This document shows, piece after piece, positions 43,825-52,503 of a stretch of 64,000 bases of DNA. The translations under genes and the position numbers were made by a program. Under the pieces are notes generated by a model that saw only the letters and a list, made by a program, of their open reading frames with translations, was not told the DNA's origin and did not search any database. Source of the DNA: Pedobacter caeni (GTDB taxonomy: Bacteria > Bacteroidota > Bacteroidia > Sphingobacteriales > Sphingobacteriaceae); the NCBI RefSeq assembly GCF_900129215.1, contig NZ_FQUQ01000004.1:1015013-1079012 (forward strand), in the 5' to 3' direction. Position 1 is the first letter of the stretch; the number at the start of each line of letters is the position of its first letter.

Positions 43825-45516
43825 ATGAGATTGACGAAATTAATATATACCACCCTATTTTTTATTACTGCAGGATCTCTGAGCGCATTGGCACAGGAGA
43901 CAAAGAAAACTGAAGAAAAAGCCGTAACGGAAGAGATTGAAGTTGTAAGGCCATATAAACCAGTTTTAGCCGAAGCTGTAAAATTGAGAAGAAGCCCGGA
44001 CCTGAATACCGTAAAGACCTATAAAGCAAAGTTCAATTATAGCCTGACCGACAGAAAACTGGAGTTAAATTCAGACATCAATAAATTACAGGCAGAGCAG
44101 GTAGCAAAGGAAAGAGAAACTGAACTGATCAACAATTATGTAAAAGGCGGTTTCGGAATGCGTACGACCATTTTAGGGGAAGCTTACATTAACCTGGGCA
44201 GAGATGAAGCCCTACAGGCAGGTGCCTTCTTTAAACACTTCGGACAAAAAGGAAAGCTTGCCGGACAAGAAGTGAATCAACAGCAATTGAGTGTCTTCGG
44301 AAGAAGTATCGGTGATCAGGTGACCATGAGTGGCCGTGTGAATTACCAGAGAAACGGTTTGTTCTTTTATGGCTTTAACCCGGCTAAACCGGAACTTAAC
44401 CTGAATCCTGACAGACAAACACTGAGCTTTATTGAGGCAGAAGGAGAGATCGTAAATAAGTATACGGATGACCCTGATGCACTCAGCTACGCTGTAAAAC
44501 TAAACGGATACTTATGGAATGATAAATATGCGGCAAAAGAAAACTCTATCGTTCTGAACGGATATGTGAACAAAAGAATCAGCAGCTTTAACTTAGGTCT
44601 TGCCGCTTCAGTAGAACTCGGAAATACCAAAGATGAACTGGTAAGCGTGGGAAATAATGTATTGAAATTAAACCCGTACATCAGACTTCAGGCAAATGGG
44701 GTAAAGATCAATGCCGGTATTAATTTCGTACAGGAATTTGGTGCGTTCTCAAAAAGCAGGATCTTCCCTTCAGTTACTGCAGACCTGACCCTGATCCCGG
44801 ATTACCTTCAGTTATTTGCTGAGGTAAAAGGTGATGTAAACCGTAATTCATTAAAACAATTTACAGACGAAAACCCATTCCTGAATTCCAATATTCTCAT
44901 CAGAAACTCGGTAGAGAAACTAGGCTTCAGTGCAGGGATCAAAGGAACGGGTGGTCCTGGTTTTGGTTACAAAGCAAGAGTTTATCATAAGAAAATTTCT
45001 GATATGCCATTGTTCGTAAACAACTTTGCGAACCCAACCCGTTTTGATGTGATCTACGATTTCGGATCTACCACAATGACAGGTCTTGAAGGAGAAATTT
45101 CTGTACAGGTGAGCAACTCATTGAAATGGACAGGTAAACTAAACTTTGAAGATTATAAACCTGCTCAGGAATCTGAAAGCTGGTTTAAGCCTCAAATGAG
45201 AATCAGCTCAGACCTACTATTCAATATCACAGATAAGATCGGATTAAATGCATCCGTTGCCATTCAGGATGCCAGCAAAGCAAAGGTTTACACCTCTGCC
45301 CCAGCAAGTCCTTATCTGATTCCTGACCGTTCTATCGAAACAACAGAAAGTGTGAAAGCTTTTGTAGATCTTGGTGTTGGTGCCAGCTATAAAATCAACA
45401 ACAAATTCTCTGCTTTTCTAAGAGCGAACAATCTGTTGAATACTTCATACAGCAGATACTTGTATTATCCAACAATCGGAACCAATATTTTCGGAGGTTT
45501 AACTTACTCCTTCTAA
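43825..45516 (+). CDS. TonB-receptor-like outer-membrane barrel
   Basis: A 563-residue protein with a signal peptide (residues 1-24, ending SALAQ), then an acidic segment with EEIEVVRPYKPVLAEAVKLRR, and a beta-barrel of many strands ending in an aromatic signal (GLTYSF). It lacks a visible TonB plug domain. I chose ATG at 43825, 11 bp after the TPR stop; an earlier ATG at 43756 overlaps the TPR gene and gives a non-signal start. It is probably an outer-membrane partner of the TPR protein. Confidence 0.83.
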   Translation: MRLTKLIYTTLFFITAGSLSALAQETKKTEEKAVTEEIEVVRPYKPVLAEAVKLRRSPDLNTVKTYKAKFNYSLTDRKLELNSDINKLQAEQVAKERETELINNYVKGGFGMRTTILGEAYINLGRDEALQAGAFFKHFGQKGKLAGQEVNQQQLSVFGRSIGDQVTMSGRVNYQRNGLFFYGFNPAKPELNLNPDRQTLSFIEAEGEIVNKYTDDPDALSYAVKLNGYLWNDKYAAKENSIVLNGYVNKRISSFNLGLAASVELGNTKDELVSVGNNVLKLNPYIRLQANGVKINAGINFVQEFGAFSKSRIFPSVTADLTLIPDYLQLFAEVKGDVNRNSLKQFTDENPFLNSNILIRNSVEKLGFSAGIKGTGGPGFGYKARVYHKKISDMPLFVNNFANPTRFDVIYDFGSTTMTGLEGEISVQVSNSLKWTGKLNFEDYKPAQESESWFKPQMRISSDLLFNITDKIGLNASVAIQDASKAKVYTSAPASPYLIPDRSIETTESVKAFVDLGVGASYKINNKFSAFLRANNLLNTSYSRYLYYPTIGTNIFGGLTYSF

Positions 45517-45570
45517 GCGGTTTTCAATTATTAATTGGTTGATATAGAATTAAAATTTAATTTTACCAGA

Positions 45571-47367
45571 ATGGACATGCTAGCGTATCTTACAGAGCTT
45601 ATTAAAACCCGTAGAGAGGTTGGGATCCCCGGACTTGGAACGATCTATAAAAAGAAATCACCGGGAAGGTATGATGCGGAGACACATTCGTTCTTACCAC
45701 CCAGCTATATACTGGATTTCAGTTCTGAAGTAAGAGAGCAATCGGCACTCATTGACCATATCTGTAAAAAAAGAAACATATCTCCGGATGCCGCCACTTA
45801 TTATGTGGATGAGTTTTCGGACGACATAAAAAAACAACTGGAGCAACATGAGGAAGCCAGCCTTTATCCGCTGGGAACTTTATATGGAAGCCCTGACGCG
45901 TTTAACTTTAAACCTGTAAATGATCAAAACTTCGGTTTTGATTTTTACGGTTTACCGCCAGTCAAAGAAGAAGCAAACCTGGTTACTGAACCTGTTGAAA
46001 CGCCTCCTTATTCTACCGATCCTGTCATTGAAAATCAAGAAATTGAGCAAGAGGAATCCATCGATGATTCATCAGAACATCAGGTTAGCGAAGAACAATT
46101 GGAACTGGAAAACAGCAATGCGGATCTTAGGGAAGTAGAGAACGAAACTGCTGCCGAAGCCAAACAACCTATCGTTGAAGAGGCTGGAGAAGAAGATGTG
46201 GTACCTGAAATTGAAGAAGTCGCAGCTGTTCCGGAGGAAGAACAACCTTTAGTAACCGAGGTTCAGCAGGAAGAAGAAACACCGGCGGCTACAGAATTAC
46301 CTACTGCAGCAGAAGTACCAGCGGTAACAGAAACGCCAGCGGTATCTGAAACAAATGCGGAAGAACCAGTAATCCCCCATGGAGAAGAATGGTCTGAAGA
46401 AGAAGAATCTGCAGAAAAACAAGAGACTGAAAAGTATCAGATAGAAGAAGCAACTATAGAGGAAATATACGAGGTTGAAGAAGAAAATCAGCCGCTACCT
46501 GTAGCTGATGAACAACCTGTTTATGAAGAAATCGCAGAGGTTGAATTTCCTAAAAAACCAATAGAGGAACCCGTAATTGAAACGGTTGTTCCTACGACCA
46601 TCAACGATATCTATGCGCAGTCTAACAGGCCCCCTCTTTATGAGCCCCGCCCGATTCCGGTACAGCCTGAGCAACCAGTAGAAAGTGAACAAGTAACAGA
46701 ACCAAGATTTTACAATTCTGATGGAGAATATACAGAACCCGCTAAAACACCTGTTTATTTAAAAATCCTGATCGCCTTATTGCTGATCCTGATCGGACTT
46801 GCTGCAGCTTATTTTATTCGCCCTGATCTTTTTGATCCTCTTCTGAAAAGAGGGGAAAACCAGGCTGCAACACCTGTTGAAAACAGTGTTAGTGGTCAGG
46901 CAGCGGCACTCACAGCAGACTCACTAGCAAAAGCAGACAGTGCCAAAAGAAATATAGAGAAGACGCTTCCGATAAAAGACAGCACTAAAAAGGACAGTTC
47001 AACAGGAGCCAAACCAGTAGCTGCAAAACCTGTGGCTGAAAAACCGGTAGCCACCAAAGCTGAAACGGCAGTAGTACCTCCGGCAACAAAAGCATTACCA
47101 ACGCCCCCTCCTGTGGCAGAAACAGGAACAACTTATGAAGTAATTGGCTCTTCCGTAACCAGTCAGAAAGAAGCGGACCGCTTTATTGCCAATATGAAGT
47201 CTCTGGGAATTACCGCGAAAGCCATCCCCCCTGCTCCAGGCAGAAAAATAATAAAACTGAGCATTGGTTCGTTTAAAGACTACAACTCGGCTCATTCGGA
47301 AAGACCTAAACTAGAGAAAAAGTTAGGGATTAAAGACACATACATACACACAAACAAACCATTATAA
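45571..47367 (+). CDS. CCDC81-type HU and SPOR domain envelope protein
   Basis: A protein of about 598 residues. The N-terminal part (residues 1-120) resembles the two bacterial CCDC81-like HU domains. A long acidic Glu/Pro/Val/Thr-rich linker follows (about 130-390). A single membrane helix near residues 400-425 (YLKILIALLLILIGLAAAYFI) is followed by an Ala/Lys/Pro linker, and a C-terminal SPOR domain (about 520-598) binds denuded peptidoglycan. The start at 45571 or 45577 is preferred over a TTG at 45535. The layout suggests that cytoplasmic HU-like domains are linked to the cell wall. Confidence 0.85.
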   Translation: MDMLAYLTELIKTRREVGIPGLGTIYKKKSPGRYDAETHSFLPPSYILDFSSEVREQSALIDHICKKRNISPDAATYYVDEFSDDIKKQLEQHEEASLYPLGTLYGSPDAFNFKPVNDQNFGFDFYGLPPVKEEANLVTEPVETPPYSTDPVIENQEIEQEESIDDSSEHQVSEEQLELENSNADLREVENETAAEAKQPIVEEAGEEDVVPEIEEVAAVPEEEQPLVTEVQQEEETPAATELPTAAEVPAVTETPAVSETNAEEPVIPHGEEWSEEEESAEKQETEKYQIEEATIEEIYEVEEENQPLPVADEQPVYEEIAEVEFPKKPIEEPVIETVVPTTINDIYAQSNRPPLYEPRPIPVQPEQPVESEQVTEPRFYNSDGEYTEPAKTPVYLKILIALLLILIGLAAAYFIRPDLFDPLLKRGENQAATPVENSVSGQAAALTADSLAKADSAKRNIEKTLPIKDSTKKDSSTGAKPVAAKPVAEKPVATKAETAVVPPATKALPTPPPVAETGTTYEVIGSSVTSQKEADRFIANMKSLGITAKAIPPAPGRKIIKLSIGSFKDYNSAHSERPKLEKKLGIKDTYIHTNKPL

Positions 47368-47370
47368 ATT

Positions 47371-48081
47371 ATGATCGCATTAATACAGGGTGCTACTGAT
47401 AGCCTGACACAACTTGCTGATACTGCTAATAACGCCACTAAAGCCCTTGCTGCAGCACCTCCGGAATTGCACTTTATCGACCTGCTGTTCAAAGGCGGAT
47501 GGGTAATGCTTCCCCTGGCTTTTCTTGCCTTTTTAGGATTAGTCATTTTTGTTGAAAGATACCTGACCATCAGAAAAGCTTCTAAAACTGAATCTAACCT
47601 GATGCTTCAGATTAAACAATATATCCATGACGGCCGATTGGACAATGCCATTGCACTATGCAAGAACAACAACTCTCCTTTAGCCAGAATGCTGGAAAAA
47701 GGGCTAAAACGTATTGGCCGTCCGATTAAAGATATTGAAGCCGCAATTGAGAATAACGGTAAACTGGAAGTATCCAAACTGGAGAAAAACATTGGTGTAC
47801 TTGGAATTATCGCCGGTATTGCACCGATGCTTGGTTTCGTTGGTACCATTATTGGGGTAATTACCATTTTCCATGATGTGTCTATCAAAGGTGCTATTGA
47901 GATCGGAACGATATCCGGAGGTTTATATACTAAAATGATCACTTCCGCTACTGGTCTGATCATCGGTATCATCGCTTATGTATTGTATCATATATTGAAT
48001 ATGATGGTAGAGCGCATCATACTAAGAATGGAAACTGATGCTATTGAGTTTATTGATCTATTAGAGGAGCCAGGTAAATAA
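47371..48081 (+). CDS. MotA/TolQ/ExbB proton channel protein
   Basis: A 236-residue inner-membrane subunit of a Tol/Exb proton-driven motor. It has three membrane segments: about 38-60, then 139-165 (IIAGIAPMLGFVGTIIGVITIF) and 180-210. The ATG is 3 bp after the HU/SPOR stop. Its stop overlaps the next ATG by one base (TAATG), so it is tightly coupled to the TolR/ExbD partner. It probably pairs with the downstream TonB-like protein to form a Bacteroidota Tol-like machine. Confidence 0.93.
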   Translation: MIALIQGATDSLTQLADTANNATKALAAAPPELHFIDLLFKGGWVMLPLAFLAFLGLVIFVERYLTIRKASKTESNLMLQIKQYIHDGRLDNAIALCKNNNSPLARMLEKGLKRIGRPIKDIEAAIENNGKLEVSKLEKNIGVLGIIAGIAPMLGFVGTIIGVITIFHDVSIKGAIEIGTISGGLYTKMITSATGLIIGIIAYVLYHILNMMVERIILRMETDAIEFIDLLEEPGK

Positions 48082-48482
48082 TGAATCTACGCAAGAGAAA
48101 TAAAGGAACGGTAGAGGTTCATACTTCTGCACTGAACGACATCATGTTCTTCCTGCTGCTGTTTTTCCTATTGGCGTCTGCCGTAGTGAATCCGCAGGTG
48201 GTAAAGCTGTTGTTGCCAAGATCAGAATCAGGACAACAATCTTCTGCACAGAAGACCGTTACGGTATCGATAGACGAAAAGCTGAACTATTTTGTAGACA
48301 AGCAACCTACAACGCTGGAAAACATCCAGGCTGCAATTGAGACTTATCAAAGAGCATCACCTGATCTGACCATTGTGCTTTATGTGGCCAGAGGGGTTTC
48401 CATCGAAAACACCATGCTTGTATTTGATATCGCCAACAAATTAAAACTTAAAGTTGTACTCGCTGTAGAACCTAAGAAATAA
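48081..48482 (+). CDS. ExbD/TolR motor protein
   Basis: A 133-residue protein with a single membrane helix (about residues 16-36). An aspartate at its start, in ALNDIMFFLLLFFLL, fits the essential Asp of TolR/ExbD. A periplasmic domain of about 95 residues follows. It is translationally coupled on both sides, by one-base overlaps with the TolQ/ExbB and TonB-like genes. Confidence 0.93.
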   Translation: MNLRKRNKGTVEVHTSALNDIMFFLLLFFLLASAVVNPQVVKLLLPRSESGQQSSAQKTVTVSIDEKLNYFVDKQPTTLENIQAAIETYQRASPDLTIVLYVARGVSIENTMLVFDIANKLKLKVVLAVEPKK

Positions 48483-49297
48483 TGATGTACCCTAAGGAAG
48501 AAAACAATTATCCTAAAGCAGTAGCCATCTCTACTGGTATTATGATTGCCCTCATCGCGCTGAGTTTCTTCATTGCGATAGGAACATTCCAGCCTCCTGT
48601 TGAGGCAGGTATGGGAGGAATGGTGGTCAATTACGGAACATCAGTTACGGGAATGGGGACAGACTATACGAGTATAGAGGAACCTTCTGCAGATCCGAAT
48701 GCCAACAATAAACCACCGGATAAAGTAGTTCCCAAAGAACCTACCAAGGAAACTCCGACCAATCAGAACAGTACTAAAGAGATCGTTACACAAAGTACAG
48801 AAGAAGCAGTCAGCGTAAATACCAAAAGCAGCAATAAAAACACTGCACCTACTGCAACCACAGAAACTAAACCGGCAAAGCCTGTCATCAATCAAAATGC
48901 ATTGTATAAAGGCAAAACCAATAAAGGTACAGGTGGTGGTGATGGAACGGGGACAACTCCAGGAAATCAGGGCGATAAAGACGGAGATCCATTGGCCAAT
49001 AATTATGGCGAAGGCGGCTCTGGATTTGGCGAAACTCCTATTGCACTCAGAAAGTTCACCAATTTGGTTACCCCTCAGGATGACGGACAAAAAACCGGAA
49101 AGATTGCCGTAAGGATCAAGATCAATAAAAGTGGTATCGTGATAGACGCCACTCCGGGAGTGAAAGGAACAACCCTGAACGACAGAGAGCTATGGCAGAA
49201 ATGTAAAGAAGCTGTAATGGGTGCACGTCTGACCCAATCTGAATCCGCCCCTGATGTTCAAATCGGAGTGGTCGTGTTCAACTTTAAAGTGAAATAA
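48482..49297 (+). CDS. TonB/TolA-like energy transducer
   Basis: A 271-residue protein with one N-terminal membrane helix (about residues 13-36), a Thr/Asn/Pro/Lys/Gly-rich linker (about 60-165) spanning the periplasm, and a C-terminal TonB-like domain (about 190-271). In the last part, GKIAVRIKINKSGIVIDATPG opens the domain and VVFNFKVK closes it. It starts at ATG-ATG, one base into the ExbD stop. It is the arm that the TolQ/TolR-type motor would move. Whether it works as TolA or TonB is unclear, since TolB and Pal are not in the window. Confidence 0.88.
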   Translation: MMYPKEENNYPKAVAISTGIMIALIALSFFIAIGTFQPPVEAGMGGMVVNYGTSVTGMGTDYTSIEEPSADPNANNKPPDKVVPKEPTKETPTNQNSTKEIVTQSTEEAVSVNTKSSNKNTAPTATTETKPAKPVINQNALYKGKTNKGTGGGDGTGTTPGNQGDKDGDPLANNYGEGGSGFGETPIALRKFTNLVTPQDDGQKTGKIAVRIKINKSGIVIDATPGVKGTTLNDRELWQKCKEAVMGARLTQSESAPDVQIGVVVFNFKVK

Positions 49298-49329
49298 CGT
49301 ACCTGGTATTCTTTTTTTGGAACTCCAAA

Positions 49330-50616
49330 ATGAACTATAAACAAACTCTGGATTATCTGTATGGTAAACTACCCATGTTTACCCGTGTTGGCGCCATAGC
49401 CTTCAAAAAAGACCTGCACAACACCATCGCCATGTGCGATAAACTGGGAAACCCTCAGCATAAATTCAAAACCATACATGTCGGTGGAACCAATGGTAAA
49501 GGTTCCACCTCACACATGCTTGCCGCGATCCTGCAACAGGCAGGGTATAAAACCGGACTCTATACCTCTCCCCACCTTAAAGATTTCAGGGAACGCATCC
49601 GGATCAATGGGGAAATGATCTCTGAAAACTTCGTGACTGATTTTGTGGCCCAACAGCAAGACATCATGGAAGAAATCAGCCCTTCATTTTTTGAGGTAAC
49701 GGTAGCCATGGCTTTTTCTTATTTTGCAGAAGAACAAGTGGATATTGCCGTTATCGAGGTTGGCCTGGGAGGCAGACTGGATTCTACAAATATCATTACT
49801 CCTGAACTTTCTGTCATTACCAATATCAGCCTGGACCATACCAATATCCTTGGCAGCACCCTACCCGAAATTGCAAAGGAAAAAGCAGGGATCATCAAGC
49901 CAGGTATACCGGTAGTTATCGGAGAACAACAGGAGGAAACAAAAGCCGTATTTATTGGCAAAGCTGAAGAAACCAATAGCCTGATTACTTTCGCAGATCA
50001 GGAATTACACCTCACAAACCTCATTAAAAAAGAGAAATACCTGAATGCAGATGTGTATGCTGGAAGCCATCCTTTATACCTGCACCTGGAATTGGACCTC
50101 AATGGGTCTTATCAAAGAAAAAACATCCTGACCGTGATTCAGTCTGTATTGATGTTAAAAGAACAAGGTTATCAGATTGATGATGAGGCCCTGTATTCCG
50201 CGTTAAAAGATGTGAAGGGATTAACAGGTCTGCAAGGCAGGTGGCAAGCCCTCGGAGAAAACCCTCTGATCATCTGCGATACCGGACACAATATCGGGGG
50301 AATCACGGAGGTGATGCAAAACATCAATGACACCCCTCATGATCAACTACATATCGTTATTGGGATGGTGAAGGATAAAGACATCAGTGGAGTCTTAAAG
50401 CTGCTTCCAAAAGATGCGCATTATTATTTTTGTCAGCCTGAACTGGAAAGGGCTCTCCCGGCTGCAGAACTTGCAGAAGAGGCAAAACAACATCAACTGA
50501 TCGGAGATGTATTTCCTACCGTCCAGCTGGCCTTCCATGCTGCAAAAGACAATGCAGATTCAAACGACCTGGTCTTTGTTGGTGGAAGTACCTTCGTTGT
50601 AGCAGAAGTCCTATAA
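49330..50616 (+). CDS. folC: Folylpolyglutamate synthase / dihydrofolate synthase
   Basis: Adds glutamate to dihydropteroate and folates. The 428-residue protein has the Mur-ligase fold: the ATP loop VGGTNGKGSTS near residue 51, the SLDHTNILG motif near residue 166, and the C-terminal domain with DTGHNIGG near residue 317. It follows the Tol-type genes by 32 bp on the same strand and may be co-transcribed, but there is no clear functional link. Confidence 0.97.
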   Translation: MNYKQTLDYLYGKLPMFTRVGAIAFKKDLHNTIAMCDKLGNPQHKFKTIHVGGTNGKGSTSHMLAAILQQAGYKTGLYTSPHLKDFRERIRINGEMISENFVTDFVAQQQDIMEEISPSFFEVTVAMAFSYFAEEQVDIAVIEVGLGGRLDSTNIITPELSVITNISLDHTNILGSTLPEIAKEKAGIIKPGIPVVIGEQQEETKAVFIGKAEETNSLITFADQELHLTNLIKKEKYLNADVYAGSHPLYLHLELDLNGSYQRKNILTVIQSVLMLKEQGYQIDDEALYSALKDVKGLTGLQGRWQALGENPLIICDTGHNIGGITEVMQNINDTPHDQLHIVIGMVKDKDISGVLKLLPKDAHYYFCQPELERALPAAELAEEAKQHQLIGDVFPTVQLAFHAAKDNADSNDLVFVGGSTFVVAEVL

Positions 50617-50692
50617 AATCTTTACATTACAGCCCCGGCAATAATTATACGGATTAACTATCTTTAAAAATTCTTAATACATACACAACTCA

Positions 50693-52360
50693 ATGAAAAG
50701 AATTTACCTGTTATTTTCTGCACTACTTGTCACTTGTAGTGTATCTATGGCACAAAAGAAAACAGCTGCCCCCTCAAAAAAAGACTTCCCTGCTTCTGTA
50801 GACAGACCTAAACTGGTCGTTGGCCTGGTGATAGATCAAATGAGATGGGATTATCTTTATCGTTATTACAGCAGATATGGCTCAGGAGGCTTCAAAAGAC
50901 TCATCAACGAAGGTTTCTCTGCCGAGAATACCTTTATTCCTTATACCCCAACTTATACCGCATGTGGCCACGCCAGCATCTATACAGGTTCGGTTCCTGC
51001 CATCAATGGAATTATCGGTAACGACTGGTACGATCCTCAGTTAGGACGTAATGTTTACTGTGCAGAAGATACTTCAGTAACCAGTGTTGGAAGTACCACA
51101 AGAGCAGGTGTCATGTCTCCAAAAAACATGCTGACAACTACGATAACTGATGAGCTTCGCCTGGCAACTAATTTCCAGGGTAAAGTAATCGGTATCTCCT
51201 TAAAAGACCGTGGATCTATCCTTCCTGCCGGACATACTGCCAATGCAGCTTACTGGTTCGACGGACAAACCGGCGACTGGATCACCAGTACTTATTATAT
51301 GCCTAAACTACCTACATGGTTGGAAGATTACAATAAGATCAAACTGGCTAATAAGTTTTTTGAGAAAAACTGGCCTACCCTTTACCCGATCGAAACTTAT
51401 ACCCAAAGTACAGCAGACGACAAACCTTATGAAGGAAAAGCAAGAGGCGAACAAAGCCCTGTTTTCCCTCATCCCCTGAAATTATATGCGGGAAAAAATT
51501 ATGAGATGATCAAAAGCACGCCTTACGGAAACACCATCACTTTAGACCTGGCTAAACTGGCCATCCTTTCTGAAGATCTTGGTCAGGATAACGTAACCGA
51601 TTTCCTTGCCGTAAGCTGCTCTTCTACAGATTATGTCGGACATATGTACGGACCAAACTCTGTAGAAGCAGAAGATACTTACCTGAGACTGGACAAAGAC
51701 CTTGCAGAGTTTTTCGACTACCTGGACAGCAAAGTAGGTAAAGGAAATTACCTGTTCTTCCTGTCAGCAGATCACGGTGCAGCACATGTACCGGGCTTCA
51801 TGAAAGAGAACAGATTACCAGGTGAAACAATTGATGACAGCCCTGTGATGAAAGAACTGGGTGGCCGTCTGGAAGCTAAATTTGGCATCAAACAAGCCAT
51901 CATCAAATCGATGAACAATCAGGTTTATTTCAACCATAAAAACATCGCGGATTCAAAGGTTGATTTTGATGCAGTTAAAGATTTCAGCATTGAATTCCTG
52001 AAAACACAGCATGGTTTTGCAAACGCCGTAGATTTGACTAAAATTGCCGGAAGCACCCTTCCTGAGCCCATCAAGACAAGAATCACCAATGGATACAATG
52101 CCAGAAGAAGCGGCGATATCTATTTTATCCTTCAATCCAACCATTTCGACAGCAGCAGCAAGACCGGAACAACCCACGGTTCATGGAATCCTTACGATTC
52201 TCATATTCCTGCGGTATTCATGGGTTGGAATGTGAAACCTGGAAAGACCAATAAAACACATTATATGACAGATATTGCAGCCACATTAGCTGCGATGCTG
52301 CACATTCAGATGCCAAGTGGCTGTGTCGGAGAGCCGATCACAGAGCTTACCCATCAGTAA
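50693..52360 (+). CDS. PafA-type alkaline phosphatase
   Basis: Secreted phosphate monoesterase of the alkaline phosphatase superfamily, resembling PafA of Flavobacterium-group bacteria. The 555-residue protein has a signal peptide ending near SMAQ (residue 20). Thr89, in TPTYTACGHA, fits the PafA nucleophile Thr79. Asn110 and the Lys171/Arg173 pair (SLKDRG) fit the PafA active-site Asn100, Lys162 and Arg164. Metal-binding segments include GLVIDQMRWDY at the start, SADHGAAH near residue 361, and GTTHGSWNPYDSHIP near 490. It is likely involved in organic-phosphate use. Confidence 0.94.
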   Translation: MKRIYLLFSALLVTCSVSMAQKKTAAPSKKDFPASVDRPKLVVGLVIDQMRWDYLYRYYSRYGSGGFKRLINEGFSAENTFIPYTPTYTACGHASIYTGSVPAINGIIGNDWYDPQLGRNVYCAEDTSVTSVGSTTRAGVMSPKNMLTTTITDELRLATNFQGKVIGISLKDRGSILPAGHTANAAYWFDGQTGDWITSTYYMPKLPTWLEDYNKIKLANKFFEKNWPTLYPIETYTQSTADDKPYEGKARGEQSPVFPHPLKLYAGKNYEMIKSTPYGNTITLDLAKLAILSEDLGQDNVTDFLAVSCSSTDYVGHMYGPNSVEAEDTYLRLDKDLAEFFDYLDSKVGKGNYLFFLSADHGAAHVPGFMKENRLPGETIDDSPVMKELGGRLEAKFGIKQAIIKSMNNQVYFNHKNIADSKVDFDAVKDFSIEFLKTQHGFANAVDLTKIAGSTLPEPIKTRITNGYNARRSGDIYFILQSNHFDSSSKTGTTHGSWNPYDSHIPAVFMGWNVKPGKTNKTHYMTDIAATLAAMLHIQMPSGCVGEPITELTHQ

Positions 52361-52379
52361 ATCAGTTTAAAATACAGAA

Positions 52380-52415
52380 AAGCCGTCCTGAACAAGATTC
52401 AGGACGGCTTTTTTT
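52380..52415 (+). terminator. Terminator of the phosphatase gene
   Basis: A perfect 13-bp stem (52380-52392 with 52398-52410) has a 5-base loop and is followed by a T-run. Confidence 0.94.
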
Positions 52416-52503
52416 ATACATCATCCTTTTGTATTGATTTGGCTATTTTAACCACCTAAGCTCAGTTTTTGTTACCTTTACCTACCAATTATAAAACCAT
52501 CCT

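Noticed and set aside
48641..49090. Open frame of 149 residues on the minus strand, Cys-rich
   Set aside because: It is antisense to the low-complexity linker of the TonB/TolA-like gene; its odd composition mirrors that linker.
52361..52503. Possible cobalamin riboswitch before icmF
   Set aside because: The gap is 143 bp and is partly filled by a terminator. I see no B12-box-like sequence.
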